From Clostridium kluyveri DSM 555 (GTDB lineage Bacteria > Bacillota > Clostridia > Clostridiales > Clostridiaceae), in NCBI RefSeq assembly GCF_000016505.1, contig NC_009706.1:3596001-3660000 (forward strand): a DNA stretch of 64,000 nt, given 5' to 3'. Numbering within the stretch: the first letter of the stretch is position 1; every line of letters begins with the position of its first letter. Shown here piece after piece: positions 1 to 8,769 of this stretch. The notes beneath the pieces are model-generated. The model saw nothing but the letters and a program-made list of their open reading frames with translations, was not told the origin of the DNA and ran no database searches. The position numbers and the translations under genes are program-made.

Positions 1-148
1 GTCGGCTCTGAAAATCAAAGCCACCGTTTCTTTGGCTCATGAAGATATGTCTGCTGTACGACGGCTTTTTTTCTTTTGCCGTCGTCCGGCAGATAGTAGA
101 GTATTCAGTCTGGTTTAATCTTTTTTTCTGTTCTCATAAATAGCACCC
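1..148. other. Island edge without a recognised gene
   Basis: No complete gene is visible. A short plus-strand open frame runs in from the left edge and stops near 117. It could be the tail of a gene outside the window, but I cannot name it. A 7-bp inverted repeat (CGACGGC at 59-65, GCCGTCG at 78-84) has no T-run after it on either strand, so I do not call it a terminator. Base composition matches the permease gene next to it and is richer in G+C than the housekeeping DNA. Confidence 0.4.
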
Positions 149-1951
149 TTACAGTTCATTGATTACATCAGTTACTGCCATATTCCTAATCCGTTTTGAC
201 GGAGCATAAACCGCAGCGCTGGCCGTAATCGCAACAACCAAAAGCACAATAATTATAGGCATAATAGGAATACTCCAAGTAGCGTAGCTAAAATGAGCAG
301 TAATAAGATTGTCGTATAGGAACTTGCTAATAAACAGACCAACTACAACTCCGACAATACAACCGGATATAGAATAGGTAAACGCTTCGGCGGCTATCAT
401 TTTGGTAATCTGATGTTCGTCCATACCGACCGCACGCATGGCTCCATATTGCTTTATTCTTGCGGATACACTCATGGAAATACTGTTCATAATATTTAAT
501 ACAGTAACCAAGGTGATAATTGCTAAAAATCCATATACAAACAACATAAAAGCCATATATGTGCTTGTAGTCCGTTGGTCGCGTCGGTCGCTAAACTTGT
601 ACTTTTCGCCTACTACATTACGGATGGCTTCAACATTTCCGTCCGTCGCGTCTTTTGTTGTCTGTATTAGAATAAGTGAATAGTCAGTTACTCCGGTAAG
701 GCGAGTAAAAGTTTCCCCAGAAGTAATGAGTATTATTTTCCCACTTGGAGTGCCATCATCGCTAAAAGGGTCACATTTTAACAGCCCTGCTATTTCCAGT
801 TCCTTATTGTCTACTTGTATTTTATCGCCCATCTCTAAAGGACTGTCCTTATCCCAGATTGTAAGTACGTAATTACTGTCCCCATACACTTTTGAAATAT
901 CGCTGCCTTTTCTAAGTTGCTTATCTTTTGTAAGACAGTCCAAATCATAATCACCATAGGAAATTATATCAATCGTGTTTGTTTGAGAATTTACTTCTGC
1001 CGGAACATCAAAACGGCTTCTTCGGCCAAAAACATGTTTTACGCCTGACATACCACTTATTTTATCAAGCAGTACACTGTCTATCGAATTTGAACTGTCA
1101 TTACTCGAAATATTGATGTCAGAAGTATTCGACGATTGGGGTATAAGGTAGCCGATAAACTCTATTAAGACTGAAAAGCTCAAAAACAGGATAATGCTAA
1201 GAGCAAATGAGCTTGTCATAAGTATTAAGTTTTTCTTTCCCGATACTGCATGATGAATACCGAGGGCAGTTTCAATTTTTAAAAAACGTGTATTTAACGC
1301 ATGGGTTGTATTTTTTGTGTTTTCCGAATTGCCCGATACTGCTGTTATAGGCGATACCTTTGCAGCTCGTTTTGCCGGAGACCTAGCGGCAATGAGTACT
1401 GTAACAACTCCCACAATTATTCCGCTGATAATGCCGGTTGGACTGACTCCCCAAAGGGTTATATCGGAGAACTCTCCACCGACAAGAAACCGTAACGCAG
1501 CACATAATCCCCATGTGACTACAATCCCAAGTATCACACCTATTGGAACCGCAGTTTTGCACCAATTGAGGGCTTCCAGTTTGACAAAACGGATAATCTG
1601 TTGTCTGCTCATTCCAATGCAACGCATCATTCCGAAAAACTTTGTCCTTTGGGCAACATTACTATTTATACTGCTTGAAATCATCAGTACCCCTGCAATC
1701 AGTATAAGCACAAACAGTACAGCCGCTGTAGAGTATAGAGTTTGCGCCGCTACACTTCTACCAAGTTCTTGTAGTGCCTGACTGCCATGCTTATTCAGTA
1801 ATCTTGTTGCCTCCATTCTAACACCCATATCTGCCATACTAAAAACAGCAGTTACCAAAAATACGGCAAATATAATACACAGAAGCGTCATGTAGTTCTG
1901 CCGTCTGTGTACTTTTGCAGAAATCGGAATTAGGCTAAGATAGCTTTTCAT
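149..1951 (-). CDS. ABC transporter permease, FtsX/MacB type
   Basis: This is the membrane subunit of an ABC exporter, about 600 residues. It has two FtsX-type halves: a membrane anchor at about 24-45, three helices at about 75-190, one near 245-270, a large outer domain at about 275-465, and three C-terminal helices from about 470. Such permeases pair with a MacB-like ATPase and usually export or sense peptides or antibiotics; the substrate cannot be read from sequence. The ATG at 1951 overlaps the ATPase stop as ATGA and follows a GGGAGG ribosome site. An earlier GTG at 1960 lies too close to that site. It is the last gene of a five-gene operon on the G+C-richer island. Confidence 0.9.
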   Translation of the reverse strand: MKSYLSLIPISAKVHRRQNYMTLLCIIFAVFLVTAVFSMADMGVRMEATRLLNKHGSQALQELGRSVAAQTLYSTAAVLFVLILIAGVLMISSSINSNVAQRTKFFGMMRCIGMSRQQIIRFVKLEALNWCKTAVPIGVILGIVVTWGLCAALRFLVGGEFSDITLWGVSPTGIISGIIVGVVTVLIAARSPAKRAAKVSPITAVSGNSENTKNTTHALNTRFLKIETALGIHHAVSGKKNLILMTSSFALSIILFLSFSVLIEFIGYLIPQSSNTSDINISSNDSSNSIDSVLLDKISGMSGVKHVFGRRSRFDVPAEVNSQTNTIDIISYGDYDLDCLTKDKQLRKGSDISKVYGDSNYVLTIWDKDSPLEMGDKIQVDNKELEIAGLLKCDPFSDDGTPSGKIILITSGETFTRLTGVTDYSLILIQTTKDATDGNVEAIRNVVGEKYKFSDRRDQRTTSTYMAFMLFVYGFLAIITLVTVLNIMNSISMSVSARIKQYGAMRAVGMDEHQITKMIAAEAFTYSISGCIVGVVVGLFISKFLYDNLITAHFSYATWSIPIMPIIIVLLVVAITASAAVYAPSKRIRNMAVTDVINEL

Positions 1952-2631
1952 TCGCGGCACCTCCCTAAATCGGTCAGTATGCCATCGGACACTTGCAGTA
2001 TCCGGTCTGCGGTCTGTGCGATACTTCGGCTATGGGTAATCATAACAATGGTCTGCTGATACTTTCTTGCAGCTTCTTTTAGCAAAGTAATCACTTCACT
2101 GCTGTTTTGCGTGTCCAGATTACCCGTCGGCTCGTCGGCAAGGATAAGCGACGGTTGCGTAATTAGTGCACGTCCTATTGCTACACGCTGTTGCTGTCCA
2201 CCTGATAATTGACTGGGTAAATGATGGCGGCGTTCTTTCAAATTAAGCACCGTAAGTAGTTCCTCAAGATACTTTTTATCGGGCTTTTGATAATCAAGCA
2301 GTACGGGAAATATGATGTTTTGCTCAACATTCAATTCTGGAATCAGATTAAAACTCTGAAAAATAAATCCAATATTTCTGCGCCGAAAAATTGTCAAGCT
2401 GCTATCCTTCATGGAAAAAATATCTTTACCATCGATAAATACCTTGCCGGAAGTAGGCGTATCAAGCGCACCTACCATATTCAGAAGTGTACTCTTGCCG
2501 GAGCCGGATTCTCCAACTATTGTGACAAATTCACCTTTCGGAACGGAAAAGCTGATATCTTTTAATGCATGTACGGCAGCTTCACCGCTGCCATAGGTTT
2601 TAGAAATTGATTTAACTTCCAATAAATTCAT
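1948..2631 (-). CDS. ABC transporter ATP-binding protein (MacB/LolD-like)
   Basis: This 227-residue ATPase should energise the permease encoded right after it. It has Walker [10 protein letters not shown] at residues 40-48, a Q-loop (FQSFNL), the signature LSGGQQQR and Walker B with [12 protein letters not shown]. This set is typical of the LolD/MacB/BceA group that works with FtsX-type permeases. The ATG at 2631 follows an AGAGGTGG ribosome site. The gap of 72 bases to the sensor kinase is the only real spacing in the operon, and the stop overlaps the permease start by 4 bases. Kinase-regulator-transporter sets of this kind often give resistance to peptide antibiotics, but that role is inferred from layout only. 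Confidence 0.94.
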   Translation of the reverse strand: MNLLEVKSISKTYGSGEAAVHALKDISFSVPKGEFVTIVGESGSGKSTLLNMVGALDTPTSGKVFIDGKDIFSMKDSSLTIFRRRNIGFIFQSFNLIPELNVEQNIIFPVLLDYQKPDKKYLEELLTVLNLKERRHHLPSQLSGGQQQRVAIGRALITQPSLILADEPTGNLDTQNSSEVITLLKEAARKYQQTIVMITHSRSIAQTADRILQVSDGILTDLGRCRE

Positions 2632-2703
2632 AGGTTATCCACCTCTTTCTGCCTTGATATTGAAAGATTATCATGTCAATCTTACTGTTATATGACACTT
2701 GCC

Positions 2704-3741
2704 CTACAATTTTGTAGGAATTAAAAAATTGATTGTAAAAATAGTGCCAATTCCCAATTCGCTATCAACCTCGATTGTTCCACTGTGTGCTTCAACAATA
2801 GCTTTCGCAAGCGGTAACCCAAGTCCGATACCTTGCGTGTCTTTAGAAAAACGACTGCGATAAAATCTTTTGAAAATATGGTGTAAATCCTCTGGGTGAA
2901 TACCGCCTCCGTTGTCTTTTATTATGACTTGAATAACAGACGCAAATTGTTTCCATTCAATATGAATAGTATTTCCTTTTTGCGTATGGTCAAAAGCGTT
3001 TTTAACAATATTACTGATTGCTTCAATCAGCCAATTACGGTCACATAATAAAGTAACGTCATCATCGCCAGACAGATATATTTCCTTTTCCTCCTGCTTG
3101 GCACGAAATAGAAAGTGCCTTTCTATACTACTCATCATTTCAGATACATTTTCTACAGCTTTCTCAATCATGACTGTTCCGGCATCAAGTTTTGTAATTT
3201 TCAAGAGGTTTTGCACCAGTGTTTCTATTCTGTCAAGCTCCTGCTCTGAAAGAACAGTAAACTCCTTGATTGTAGGTAAACTCTTTGCTTCTTCTTGCAT
3301 AATGCCATTATAGATATTAAGGGCAGCAAGCGGAGTTTTTAACTGGTGGGAAATATCGGAAATGGTATCTTTTAAAAATTTTTTTGCTTTCCCTTCATTT
3401 TCAGCGTGGGCATTCAAAATAGAAACTAAGGAATTTACTTCATGAAATAGTCTGTATAGCTCGCCTTCATCATCACATTCAATACGTGCATTTTGATTTC
3501 CAGAAATATATTCTTTGATTTGCGTTACCGCATTTTCCATGATTATATTTTGTTCCTTGAAATACCTATAACCTATTGCCAATATAGAAATACTCATGCA
3601 CAAGGAACATACCAATATACACAATGCTACATTTTCAAATTTCAAACCTATGAAAGCAGCAGAAATCAAGGTAAATGCTACTATAAGCAGCAATACCAAA
3701 CGAAAAAATTCTTTGATTTTCCTGTTTACCAGTATTTTCAT
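2704..3741 (-). CDS. Membrane sensor histidine kinase
   Basis: This is the sensor of a two-component system, about 345 residues. Two membrane helices lie at about 11-33 and 38-58 with almost no outer loop, as in intramembrane-sensing kinases that watch a partner transporter. A linker follows, then the H-box (phosphorylated His near residue 132 in SDISHQLKTPL), an N-box (NIVKNAFDHT) and G-boxes (DNGGGI, GIGLGLPLAKAI). The ATG at 3741 overlaps the regulator stop as ATGA, so kinase and regulator are translationally coupled. The likely partners are the upstream response regulator and the downstream ABC transporter. The signal is unknown. Confidence 0.93.
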   Translation of the reverse strand: MKILVNRKIKEFFRLVLLLIVAFTLISAAFIGLKFENVALCILVCSLCMSISILAIGYRYFKEQNIIMENAVTQIKEYISGNQNARIECDDEGELYRLFHEVNSLVSILNAHAENEGKAKKFLKDTISDISHQLKTPLAALNIYNGIMQEEAKSLPTIKEFTVLSEQELDRIETLVQNLLKITKLDAGTVMIEKAVENVSEMMSSIERHFLFRAKQEEKEIYLSGDDDVTLLCDRNWLIEAISNIVKNAFDHTQKGNTIHIEWKQFASVIQVIIKDNGGGIHPEDLHHIFKRFYRSRFSKDTQGIGLGLPLAKAIVEAHSGTIEVDSELGIGTIFTINFLIPTKL

Positions 3742-4436
3742 CGTACACCCCAATTATCAGTATTCCATTTATACCCCATACGCCGAACCGTCACTATTTT
3801 TTGAGGTTTGCCCGGATCGTCCTCGATTTTTGTACGCAATCTGCGTATATATACGGTAAGAGTATTGTTATCTATATAGTTTTCGTTACAATCCCATAGT
3901 TTGCTTAAAATCTGTTCTGACGAAAGAACAATATCAGGATTTTCCATAAACAGGCATAACAATTTATACTCACTTGCTGTTAAGTCAAGTTGTTCTCCAT
4001 TTTTATAAACTTCTCCTTTTAACAATTGTACTTTTATGTCATTAGAATTTAATTCGGTATCTGCTTGATTAAAATTGTCACTTCTACGAAGCAAAGCATT
4101 TATTCTCGACATAAACACTGCCAGTTTGAACGGCTTTGTTATGTAATCGTCGCCGCCAATATCAAGCCCCATTATGATATTCGTTTCTTCATCAGCAGCA
4201 GTAAGAAACATAATTGGTACCTTTGATGTTTTACGAATTTTTTTGCATAAATCATAGCCGGAACCATCGGGAAGCGACACGTCCAGAATCACCAAATCAT
4301 ATTTCCCATTTGTCCATAGTGATTCTGCTTCAAGACTTGTACGGGCAACGTCTATTTCATATCCTTGCTTTTTCATAGCAAAAGATAAACCACTAATTAA
4401 ACTGAAATCATCTTCAACAAAGAAAATACGTTTCAT
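3738..4436 (-). CDS. OmpR/PhoB-family response regulator
   Basis: This 232-residue regulator has a receiver domain at 1-115 and a winged-helix DNA-binding domain at about 135-225. Visible receiver residues are the acidic pair near 9-10, phospho-acceptor Asp52 in VILDVSLPDG, and the conserved Lys in ITKPF. The C-terminal part shows the usual PhoB features (LTASEYKLL, VYIRRLRTKI, VRRMGYKW). It should control the adjacent ABC transporter genes. The start overlaps the stop of the small HTH gene as ATGA, and the stop overlaps the kinase start the same way. Confidence 0.94.
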   Translation of the reverse strand: MKRIFFVEDDFSLISGLSFAMKKQGYEIDVARTSLEAESLWTNGKYDLVILDVSLPDGSGYDLCKKIRKTSKVPIMFLTAADEETNIIMGLDIGGDDYITKPFKLAVFMSRINALLRRSDNFNQADTELNSNDIKVQLLKGEVYKNGEQLDLTASEYKLLCLFMENPDIVLSSEQILSKLWDCNENYIDNNTLTVYIRRLRTKIEDDPGKPQKIVTVRRMGYKWNTDNWGVR

Positions 4437-4627
4437 TTATTTTCACCGTCCTTTATTTTTCTGCGGGTATGTCGTCCATCAACGGGCTTTTCCGCGTCCT
4501 TTGGTATCAGCCACATACGGCTGAAATGGGTAACGCCTGGTATTCTATTTTCCTCACAGAGTTTTTGTACTCGTCGTTCTGAAATACCCCACATTTTAGC
4601 TACTTCCGGGGCAGATATATAATCCAT
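4433..4627 (-). CDS. Small HTH DNA-binding protein (MerR/excisionase-like)
   Basis: This basic protein of about 64 residues has an N-terminal helix-turn-helix of the MerR/excisionase fold (YISAPEVAKMWGISERRVQ), a short wing (GVTHFSRMWLIP) and a Lys/Arg-rich tail. Such small HTH proteins are common on Firmicute conjugative elements, next to cargo operons. ATG 4627 is preferred because AAAGGA lies about 10 bases upstream; an in-frame ATG at 4648 has no good ribosome site. It heads the coupled operon and may autoregulate it or act in element excision. Neither role is shown by the sequence. Confidence 0.75.
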   Translation of the reverse strand: MDYISAPEVAKMWGISERRVQKLCEENRIPGVTHFSRMWLIPKDAEKPVDGRHTRRKIKDGENK

Positions 4628-4701
4628 ACGCTGCCGTCCTTTCGCCATTTTTATCTATTAATTATATACGGCCTGCCGAATAATATCAATAAGCAAACAT
4701 A

Positions 4702-4761
4702 GGAAGCGGGTACTCACTTCCGTATTTTGCCCTGCAAAATGCTTGTTGGGAAGTGTCCCAA
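4702..4761. repeat. Three tandem inverted repeats, oriT-like
   Basis: Three small palindromes lie within 60 bases: GGAAG/CTTCC (4702-4706 with 4717-4721), ATTTTGC/GCAAAAT with a 3-base loop (4724-4740), and TTGGGA/TCCCAA with a 4-base loop (4746-4761). They sit just upstream of a plus-strand ribosome site and the start of a possible mobilization gene. Stacked inverted repeats before a relaxosome gene are the usual look of a transfer origin. That function is inference. Confidence 0.45.
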
Positions 4762-4774
4762 CCCCTCTAACGGA

Positions 4775-4809
4775 AAGGAGCGCAAAGCATGAACGGGCGA
4801 AAAAGAACT
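4775..4809 (+). pseudogene. Start of a possible mobC-like relaxosome gene, cut off
   Basis: GGAAAGGAG is followed, 6 bases later, by ATG at 4789 and codons for MNGRKRT. Reading then runs into IS1182-derived sequence. A basic N-terminus of this kind after oriT-like repeats resembles MobC-type accessory proteins of Tn1549-like elements. Only seven codons survive, so the identity is tentative. The good ribosome site argues that a real gene once began here. Confidence 0.35.
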
Positions 4810-5046
4810 AGTCTGTCTCATGGAAGGTATTCTGAAGATATACTGGATGAGTACTATCTTTATCAGAACCACAGGATCAATACTGGGTCTTCCAAAATTA
4901 GAATATAGTTCTGCTACTTCATCATATATATAATCAAAATTTATGGCTTTATCTATTTTCCTCAGCAAATGATCTTTAGGTACTAGATCTTCAAGGCTGT
5001 TTAATTCAACTTGTGTCCTTATCTCTTTTCCTCGTTTTGCTAACAT
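4810..5046 (-). pseudogene. Truncated IS1182-family transposase
   Basis: About 79 N-terminal residues of an IS1182-type transposase remain, from ATG 5046. They include the conserved N-terminal features VPKDHLLRKIDKAINF and GRPSIDPVVLIKIVLIQY, and reach IPSMRQT. The frame then passes into unrelated sequence antisense to the possible mobC start. An intact transposase of this family has roughly 450-550 residues, so the DDE catalytic core is absent and the protein cannot be active. Confidence 0.8.
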
Positions 5047-5180
5047 TTTTTCATCACCATTTATTATTTTACAATAAAAATAAATGAGTGTTGACACTTT
5101 GAATCTTTCACTCTTTCGAGTGGAAGATTTATTTTTTACTAAAAAGCTGCCCCATTAAATTTTTTAGTGCGACAGCCCCT
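4810..5180 (-). mobile_element. IS1182-family remnant, one end only
   Basis: The piece keeps the transposase N-terminus and, outside it, an end-like sequence that reads GGGGCTGTCGCACT inward on the minus strand from about 5180. This resembles an IS1182 terminal repeat. The other end and most of the transposase are missing. The inner break lies at about 4809-4812, where the sequence joins the possible mobC start. The element either inserted and was then deleted, or recombined with the neighbouring mobile element. Confidence 0.65.
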
Positions 5181-5228
5181 TTTCTCATACAAAAAATAGA
5201 CGCTCATCTCTGAATGTCTAAATAGAAA

Positions 5229-5256
5229 AAAGGGTACTGCTTCCACAATACCCTTT
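5229..5256 (-). terminator. Intrinsic terminator downstream of rlmD
   Basis: AAAGGGTA (5229-5236) and TACCCTTT (5249-5256) form an 8-bp stem with a 12-base loop. Read on the minus strand, the stem is followed by a T-run. It sits about 150 bases after the rlmD stop, at the island border, and should end the rlmD transcript. Confidence 0.75.
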
Positions 5257-5271
5257 AATCATACAATATTA

Positions 5272-5405
5272 ATTTCTTGTGTTCCCACACCCTACATCTA
5301 TTACTACTTTTACGGTAACATGGTCTTTGATGTATTTATTCCTGCACATTTCGCCCTCGCTAGTAAACACGATATGCTTCGCAAAGTGCCTAAATTCAAG
5401 GATTT
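5272..5405 (-). other. Possible leftover coding fragment after rlmD
   Basis: An open frame without a start continues from just after the rlmD stop to a TAA near 5272. It encodes about 44 residues containing HFAKHIVFTSEGEMC and VKVVIDVGCG. The composition looks protein-like, but I recognise no family. It may be a displaced or decayed 3' end left by integration at the end of rlmD, or chance. Confidence 0.25.
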
Positions 5406-6815
5406 CTACAAGTTCTCTCTTTGTAGCGAAACTATTGTCTCCACATGACTCGTTTGCGGAAACATATCCACAGGCTGTACCTTTTCAACCCTATACCCAA
5501 AATCTCTTAAAATAGCTAAATCTCTTGCAAGAGTTGCAGGATCACAGGATACATACACTATTGTCCTTGGCCTCATATCCGCAATTGAGTGAAGAAGTGC
5601 TTCCTCACATCCTTTCCTAGGAGGATCTACCACTACCACATCTGCTCTTACTCCCTTTTTTATAAGTTCTGGTATTACCTTTTCTGATTTTCCGGTTATA
5701 AATTCCACATTATCTATACCATTCTCCGCGGCATTCATATTGGCATTTTCTATGGCCTGGGGAATTATTTCTACTCCATAAACTTTTTTAGCTTTCTGTG
5801 ACAAAAATAGAGATATAGTTCCAGTTCCACAATATGCGTCAAATATAACTTCATTTCCGGTTAAACCAGCATACTCCAATACCTTGTTGTAAAGTACCTC
5901 TGTCTGCACAGGATTTACTTGAAAAAATGACAATGGGGATATGCTAAATTTAAATTTTCCAATATAATCATTTATGGTGTCTCGTCCCCAAAGAATTATA
6001 CACTCTTTTCCCATTATTACATTAGTTCTATCCCTGTTTATATTTTGTACTATGCTTTTTATGACAGGTACATTTCTAGTTATTATTTCTATAAATTCTT
6101 TCTTATAAGGTAAATGAGACACAGCTGTTACTATTACCACCATAATTTCAGCTGTAGTAAAAGCTTCTCTTATCATTATATGTCTTATAATTCCCTTACC
6201 ATTTTTTTCATTATAGGGCTCAATATTATATTTTTCAATCCACTGTCTAATTAGTTTAACTATTTTGTCGGAAGTTTCGCTTTGGATAAAACAACTGGTC
6301 ATATTGATTATCTCATGACTTTTCTTTGCATAAAATCCTATATTTATGCCATTCTTTGAGCTGCCTACCGGCAATTGTACCTTATTTCTGTACCTATAAG
6401 GATTTTCCATACCTATGGTATGATATAACTTTGTCACAGAACCATGTTGATGAATACTTTGTTCTCCTGAAATCACTTGAAGCTTACCTATTCTCTCCAA
6501 ACAATCCTTAACTCTGTTTTCTTTAAAGGATAGTTGTCCATCATAGGACAAGTGCTGAAGCTGACACCCGCCGCATCTTTTATATATGCTGCAGGTAGGA
6601 GTTATCCTGTACTTAGAAGCTTCAATTACTTCCATTAATTTGGCAAAAGCAAAATTTTTATTTACTTTTACAGCTTTTACTCTGACTTTTTCCCCTTGGA
6701 TGGCTCCCGGTACAAAAATTGTAAAGCCCTCTATTTTTCCTACTCCCTCTCCTTGATACCCCATTCCATCTATATTTAAAACATATTCTTTATTCTTATC
6801 TATTTTATTTGCCAT
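5406..6815 (-). CDS. rlmD: 23S rRNA (uracil-5-)-methyltransferase RlmD
   Basis: This SAM-dependent enzyme makes 5-methyluridine in 23S rRNA. The 469-residue protein has a TRAM RNA-binding domain (about 7-66), then four cysteines (C75, C81, C84, C175) spaced like the iron-sulfur ligands of E. coli RlmD, the SAM motif [12 protein letters not shown] near 326-336, [10 protein letters not shown] near 395-403, and catalytic Cys424 in [12 protein letters not shown] 6815 is chosen because it follows TAGGTGA; an upstream GTG at 6842 does not. In some Firmicutes this family also includes RlmCD, which modifies two sites, so exact specificity is open. The 3' end abuts the mobile island. Confidence 0.93.
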   Translation of the reverse strand: MANKIDKNKEYVLNIDGMGYQGEGVGKIEGFTIFVPGAIQGEKVRVKAVKVNKNFAFAKLMEVIEASKYRITPTCSIYKRCGGCQLQHLSYDGQLSFKENRVKDCLERIGKLQVISGEQSIHQHGSVTKLYHTIGMENPYRYRNKVQLPVGSSKNGINIGFYAKKSHEIINMTSCFIQSETSDKIVKLIRQWIEKYNIEPYNEKNGKGIIRHIMIREAFTTAEIMVVIVTAVSHLPYKKEFIEIITRNVPVIKSIVQNINRDRTNVIMGKECIILWGRDTINDYIGKFKFSISPLSFFQVNPVQTEVLYNKVLEYAGLTGNEVIFDAYCGTGTISLFLSQKAKKVYGVEIIPQAIENANMNAAENGIDNVEFITGKSEKVIPELIKKGVRADVVVVDPPRKGCEEALLHSIADMRPRTIVYVSCDPATLARDLAILRDFGYRVEKVQPVDMFPQTSHVETIVSLQRENL

Positions 6816-6957
6816 AAATTCACCTACTAAAAAAAATTGCACCTGTAAAGGTGCTTAAATATGGAATCAGTTGTCTCTTAATTTCCCATCATATAATTTT
6901 AACCATATATTTCTGTAATATACAATAAATTTATGTAAATTTTTAATGAACATTCTT

Positions 6958-8715
6958 TTACATTATATTGGCTCTGCCATTATACACTATTCCTCTTATA
7001 ATATCCATAGTTATAAATGTACCTGTTTTCAATATTTCAGTGGCTCCTCCAGCTCCACAGATAATAGGTATTTCCCTTGTAAGGCATTCAATAGCAAGAT
7101 GGGATGTTAATCCTCCATTTTCCGCTACAATTCCTGAAACTCTATCCAATACATCCATATATTCTATATCTAGATCTTTAACTACTAAAATATCCCCATC
7201 TTCTATTATCTCCCGGGCATCCTTAGGATTATAAACTATTTTTGCATTTCCATAACCGGGTCTAACTCCTGCCCCTCTCCCCTGAACTAATATATCTCCA
7301 ACTATATGAACCTTTAACATATTAGTAGTGCCAGAATAACTAACCGGTATGCCTGCTGCTATAATTACCAGATCTCCTTTTTTAACATAGCCACTTTTTA
7401 ATGCTATCTTAACTGAATCTTCTATTAATTCATCCGTAGAATCCACCCTTTTAGTAAGTATGGGAAATACCCCCCAATTTAATGCAAGCCTTCTTGCCAC
7501 TTTACCACTTGGAGTTACAGCTATAATATGACATTGTGGTCTATACTTTGAAACCATTCTAGCTGTGTGTCCACTCTGTGTAGCAGTTATTATAGCAGAA
7601 GCTTTTAATTCTGAAGCAGTGCTGCAGGTAGCAAGACTTATGGCATTTGGTACATTTTGTATATGAACTTCCCTTCTTTTTTTTAATAAGGAATCGTAGT
7701 CGATTTTTTCTTCTGCTGCCTGGGCTATTCTTGACATAGTCCGTGCTGCTTCTACAGGATATTTTCCATTGGCAGTTTCACCACTTAACATTATGGCATC
7801 TGTTCCATCAAATATGGCATTGGCTATATCTGATGCTTCAGCCCTGGTAGGTCTTGGATTCCTTATCATAGAATCAAGCATCTGAGTTGCAGTTATAACA
7901 GGTTTACCTGCTTTATTACACTTTTGTATTATAGTTTTTTGTATTAAAGGTACTTGTTCTATGAGAATTTCCACTCCCATATCTCCTCTTGCCACCATTA
8001 TTCCATCAGAAAACTTTATTATTTCATCTATATTGTCAACCCCTTCTTGATTTTCAATCTTAGAGAATATCTGTATATCTTGTCCTCCATTTGCCTCCAG
8101 TACCTTTCTTATGGTAAGTATATCAGCAGCTTTTCTTATAAAAGAAGCAGCTACCATATCTACGCCAATCTTGCATCCAAATATCAAATCCCCTTTATCC
8201 TTTTCTGTTAATGCTGGCAGCGAAGTAGAAACTCCTGGTACATTTACCCCTTTATGATTACTGATTGTTCCATTATTTTTAACTATGCAGTATATTTTAT
8301 TATTTTCAATATCATCCACTTCCAAAGCAACTAATCCATCATCAATTAATATACTGTCTCCTTTTTTCAAGTCACTGCTTAACCCGTCATAGGTTATGGA
8401 GCATCTAGTATTATCCCCTATGATATTATCTCTACAGTAGATAGTAAATTTATCTCCCTCTTTTAACTGAGCTTTATCATTTTCAAAATTTCCCGTTCTT
8501 ATTTCAGGCCCTTTAGTATCCAGCATAATTGCTATAGGTTTACTGTACTTTTCTCTGAGTTTCTTCACTGTATTTATTCTCTTTTCATGACTTGGATAGT
8601 CTCCATGAGAAAAATTATGTCTAGTTACATTCATGCCAGCTTCAATAAGTTTTGACAAAACTTCTTCTGAATCACTTGTGGGTCCAATTGTAAAAATCAT
8701 TTTAGTTTTTTGCAT
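6958..8715 (-). CDS. pyk: Pyruvate kinase with C-terminal swivelling domain
   Basis: This enzyme converts phosphoenolpyruvate and ADP to pyruvate and ATP, the last ATP-yielding step of glycolysis. At 585 residues it has the long Bacillus-type form: the catalytic barrel with IFSKIENQEG and MVARGDMGVE, the ATQMLDSM motif, the allosteric domain, and an extra C-terminal PEP-utilising mobile domain (about 480-585, GGLTSHLAIE near its end). I prefer ATG 8715, which aligns with family N-termini (MQKTKMIFTIGP). ATG 8724 and TTG 8739 are in frame, and the AAGGAG site lies near all three. It follows pfkA by 54 bases and is probably co-transcribed with it. Confidence 0.95.
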   Translation of the reverse strand: MQKTKMIFTIGPTSDSEEVLSKLIEAGMNVTRHNFSHGDYPSHEKRINTVKKLREKYSKPIAIMLDTKGPEIRTGNFENDKAQLKEGDKFTIYCRDNIIGDNTRCSITYDGLSSDLKKGDSILIDDGLVALEVDDIENNKIYCIVKNNGTISNHKGVNVPGVSTSLPALTEKDKGDLIFGCKIGVDMVAASFIRKAADILTIRKVLEANGGQDIQIFSKIENQEGVDNIDEIIKFSDGIMVARGDMGVEILIEQVPLIQKTIIQKCNKAGKPVITATQMLDSMIRNPRPTRAEASDIANAIFDGTDAIMLSGETANGKYPVEAARTMSRIAQAAEEKIDYDSLLKKRREVHIQNVPNAISLATCSTASELKASAIITATQSGHTARMVSKYRPQCHIIAVTPSGKVARRLALNWGVFPILTKRVDSTDELIEDSVKIALKSGYVKKGDLVIIAAGIPVSYSGTTNMLKVHIVGDILVQGRGAGVRPGYGNAKIVYNPKDAREIIEDGDILVVKDLDIEYMDVLDRVSGIVAENGGLTSHLAIECLTREIPIICGAGGATEILKTGTFITMDIIRGIVYNGRANIM

Positions 8716-8769
8716 AATTCCCATACTCTCCTTATACAAAATTTATTTTTTGTCACTATCATGATGCCA

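Noticed and set aside
59-84. 7-bp hairpin CGACGGC/GCCGTCG
   Set aside because: No T-run follows on either strand and no gene end is nearby, so it is not called a terminator.
1317-1781. Long plus-strand frame inside the permease gene
   Set aside because: It is antisense to a well-supported permease, has no ribosome site and no domain.
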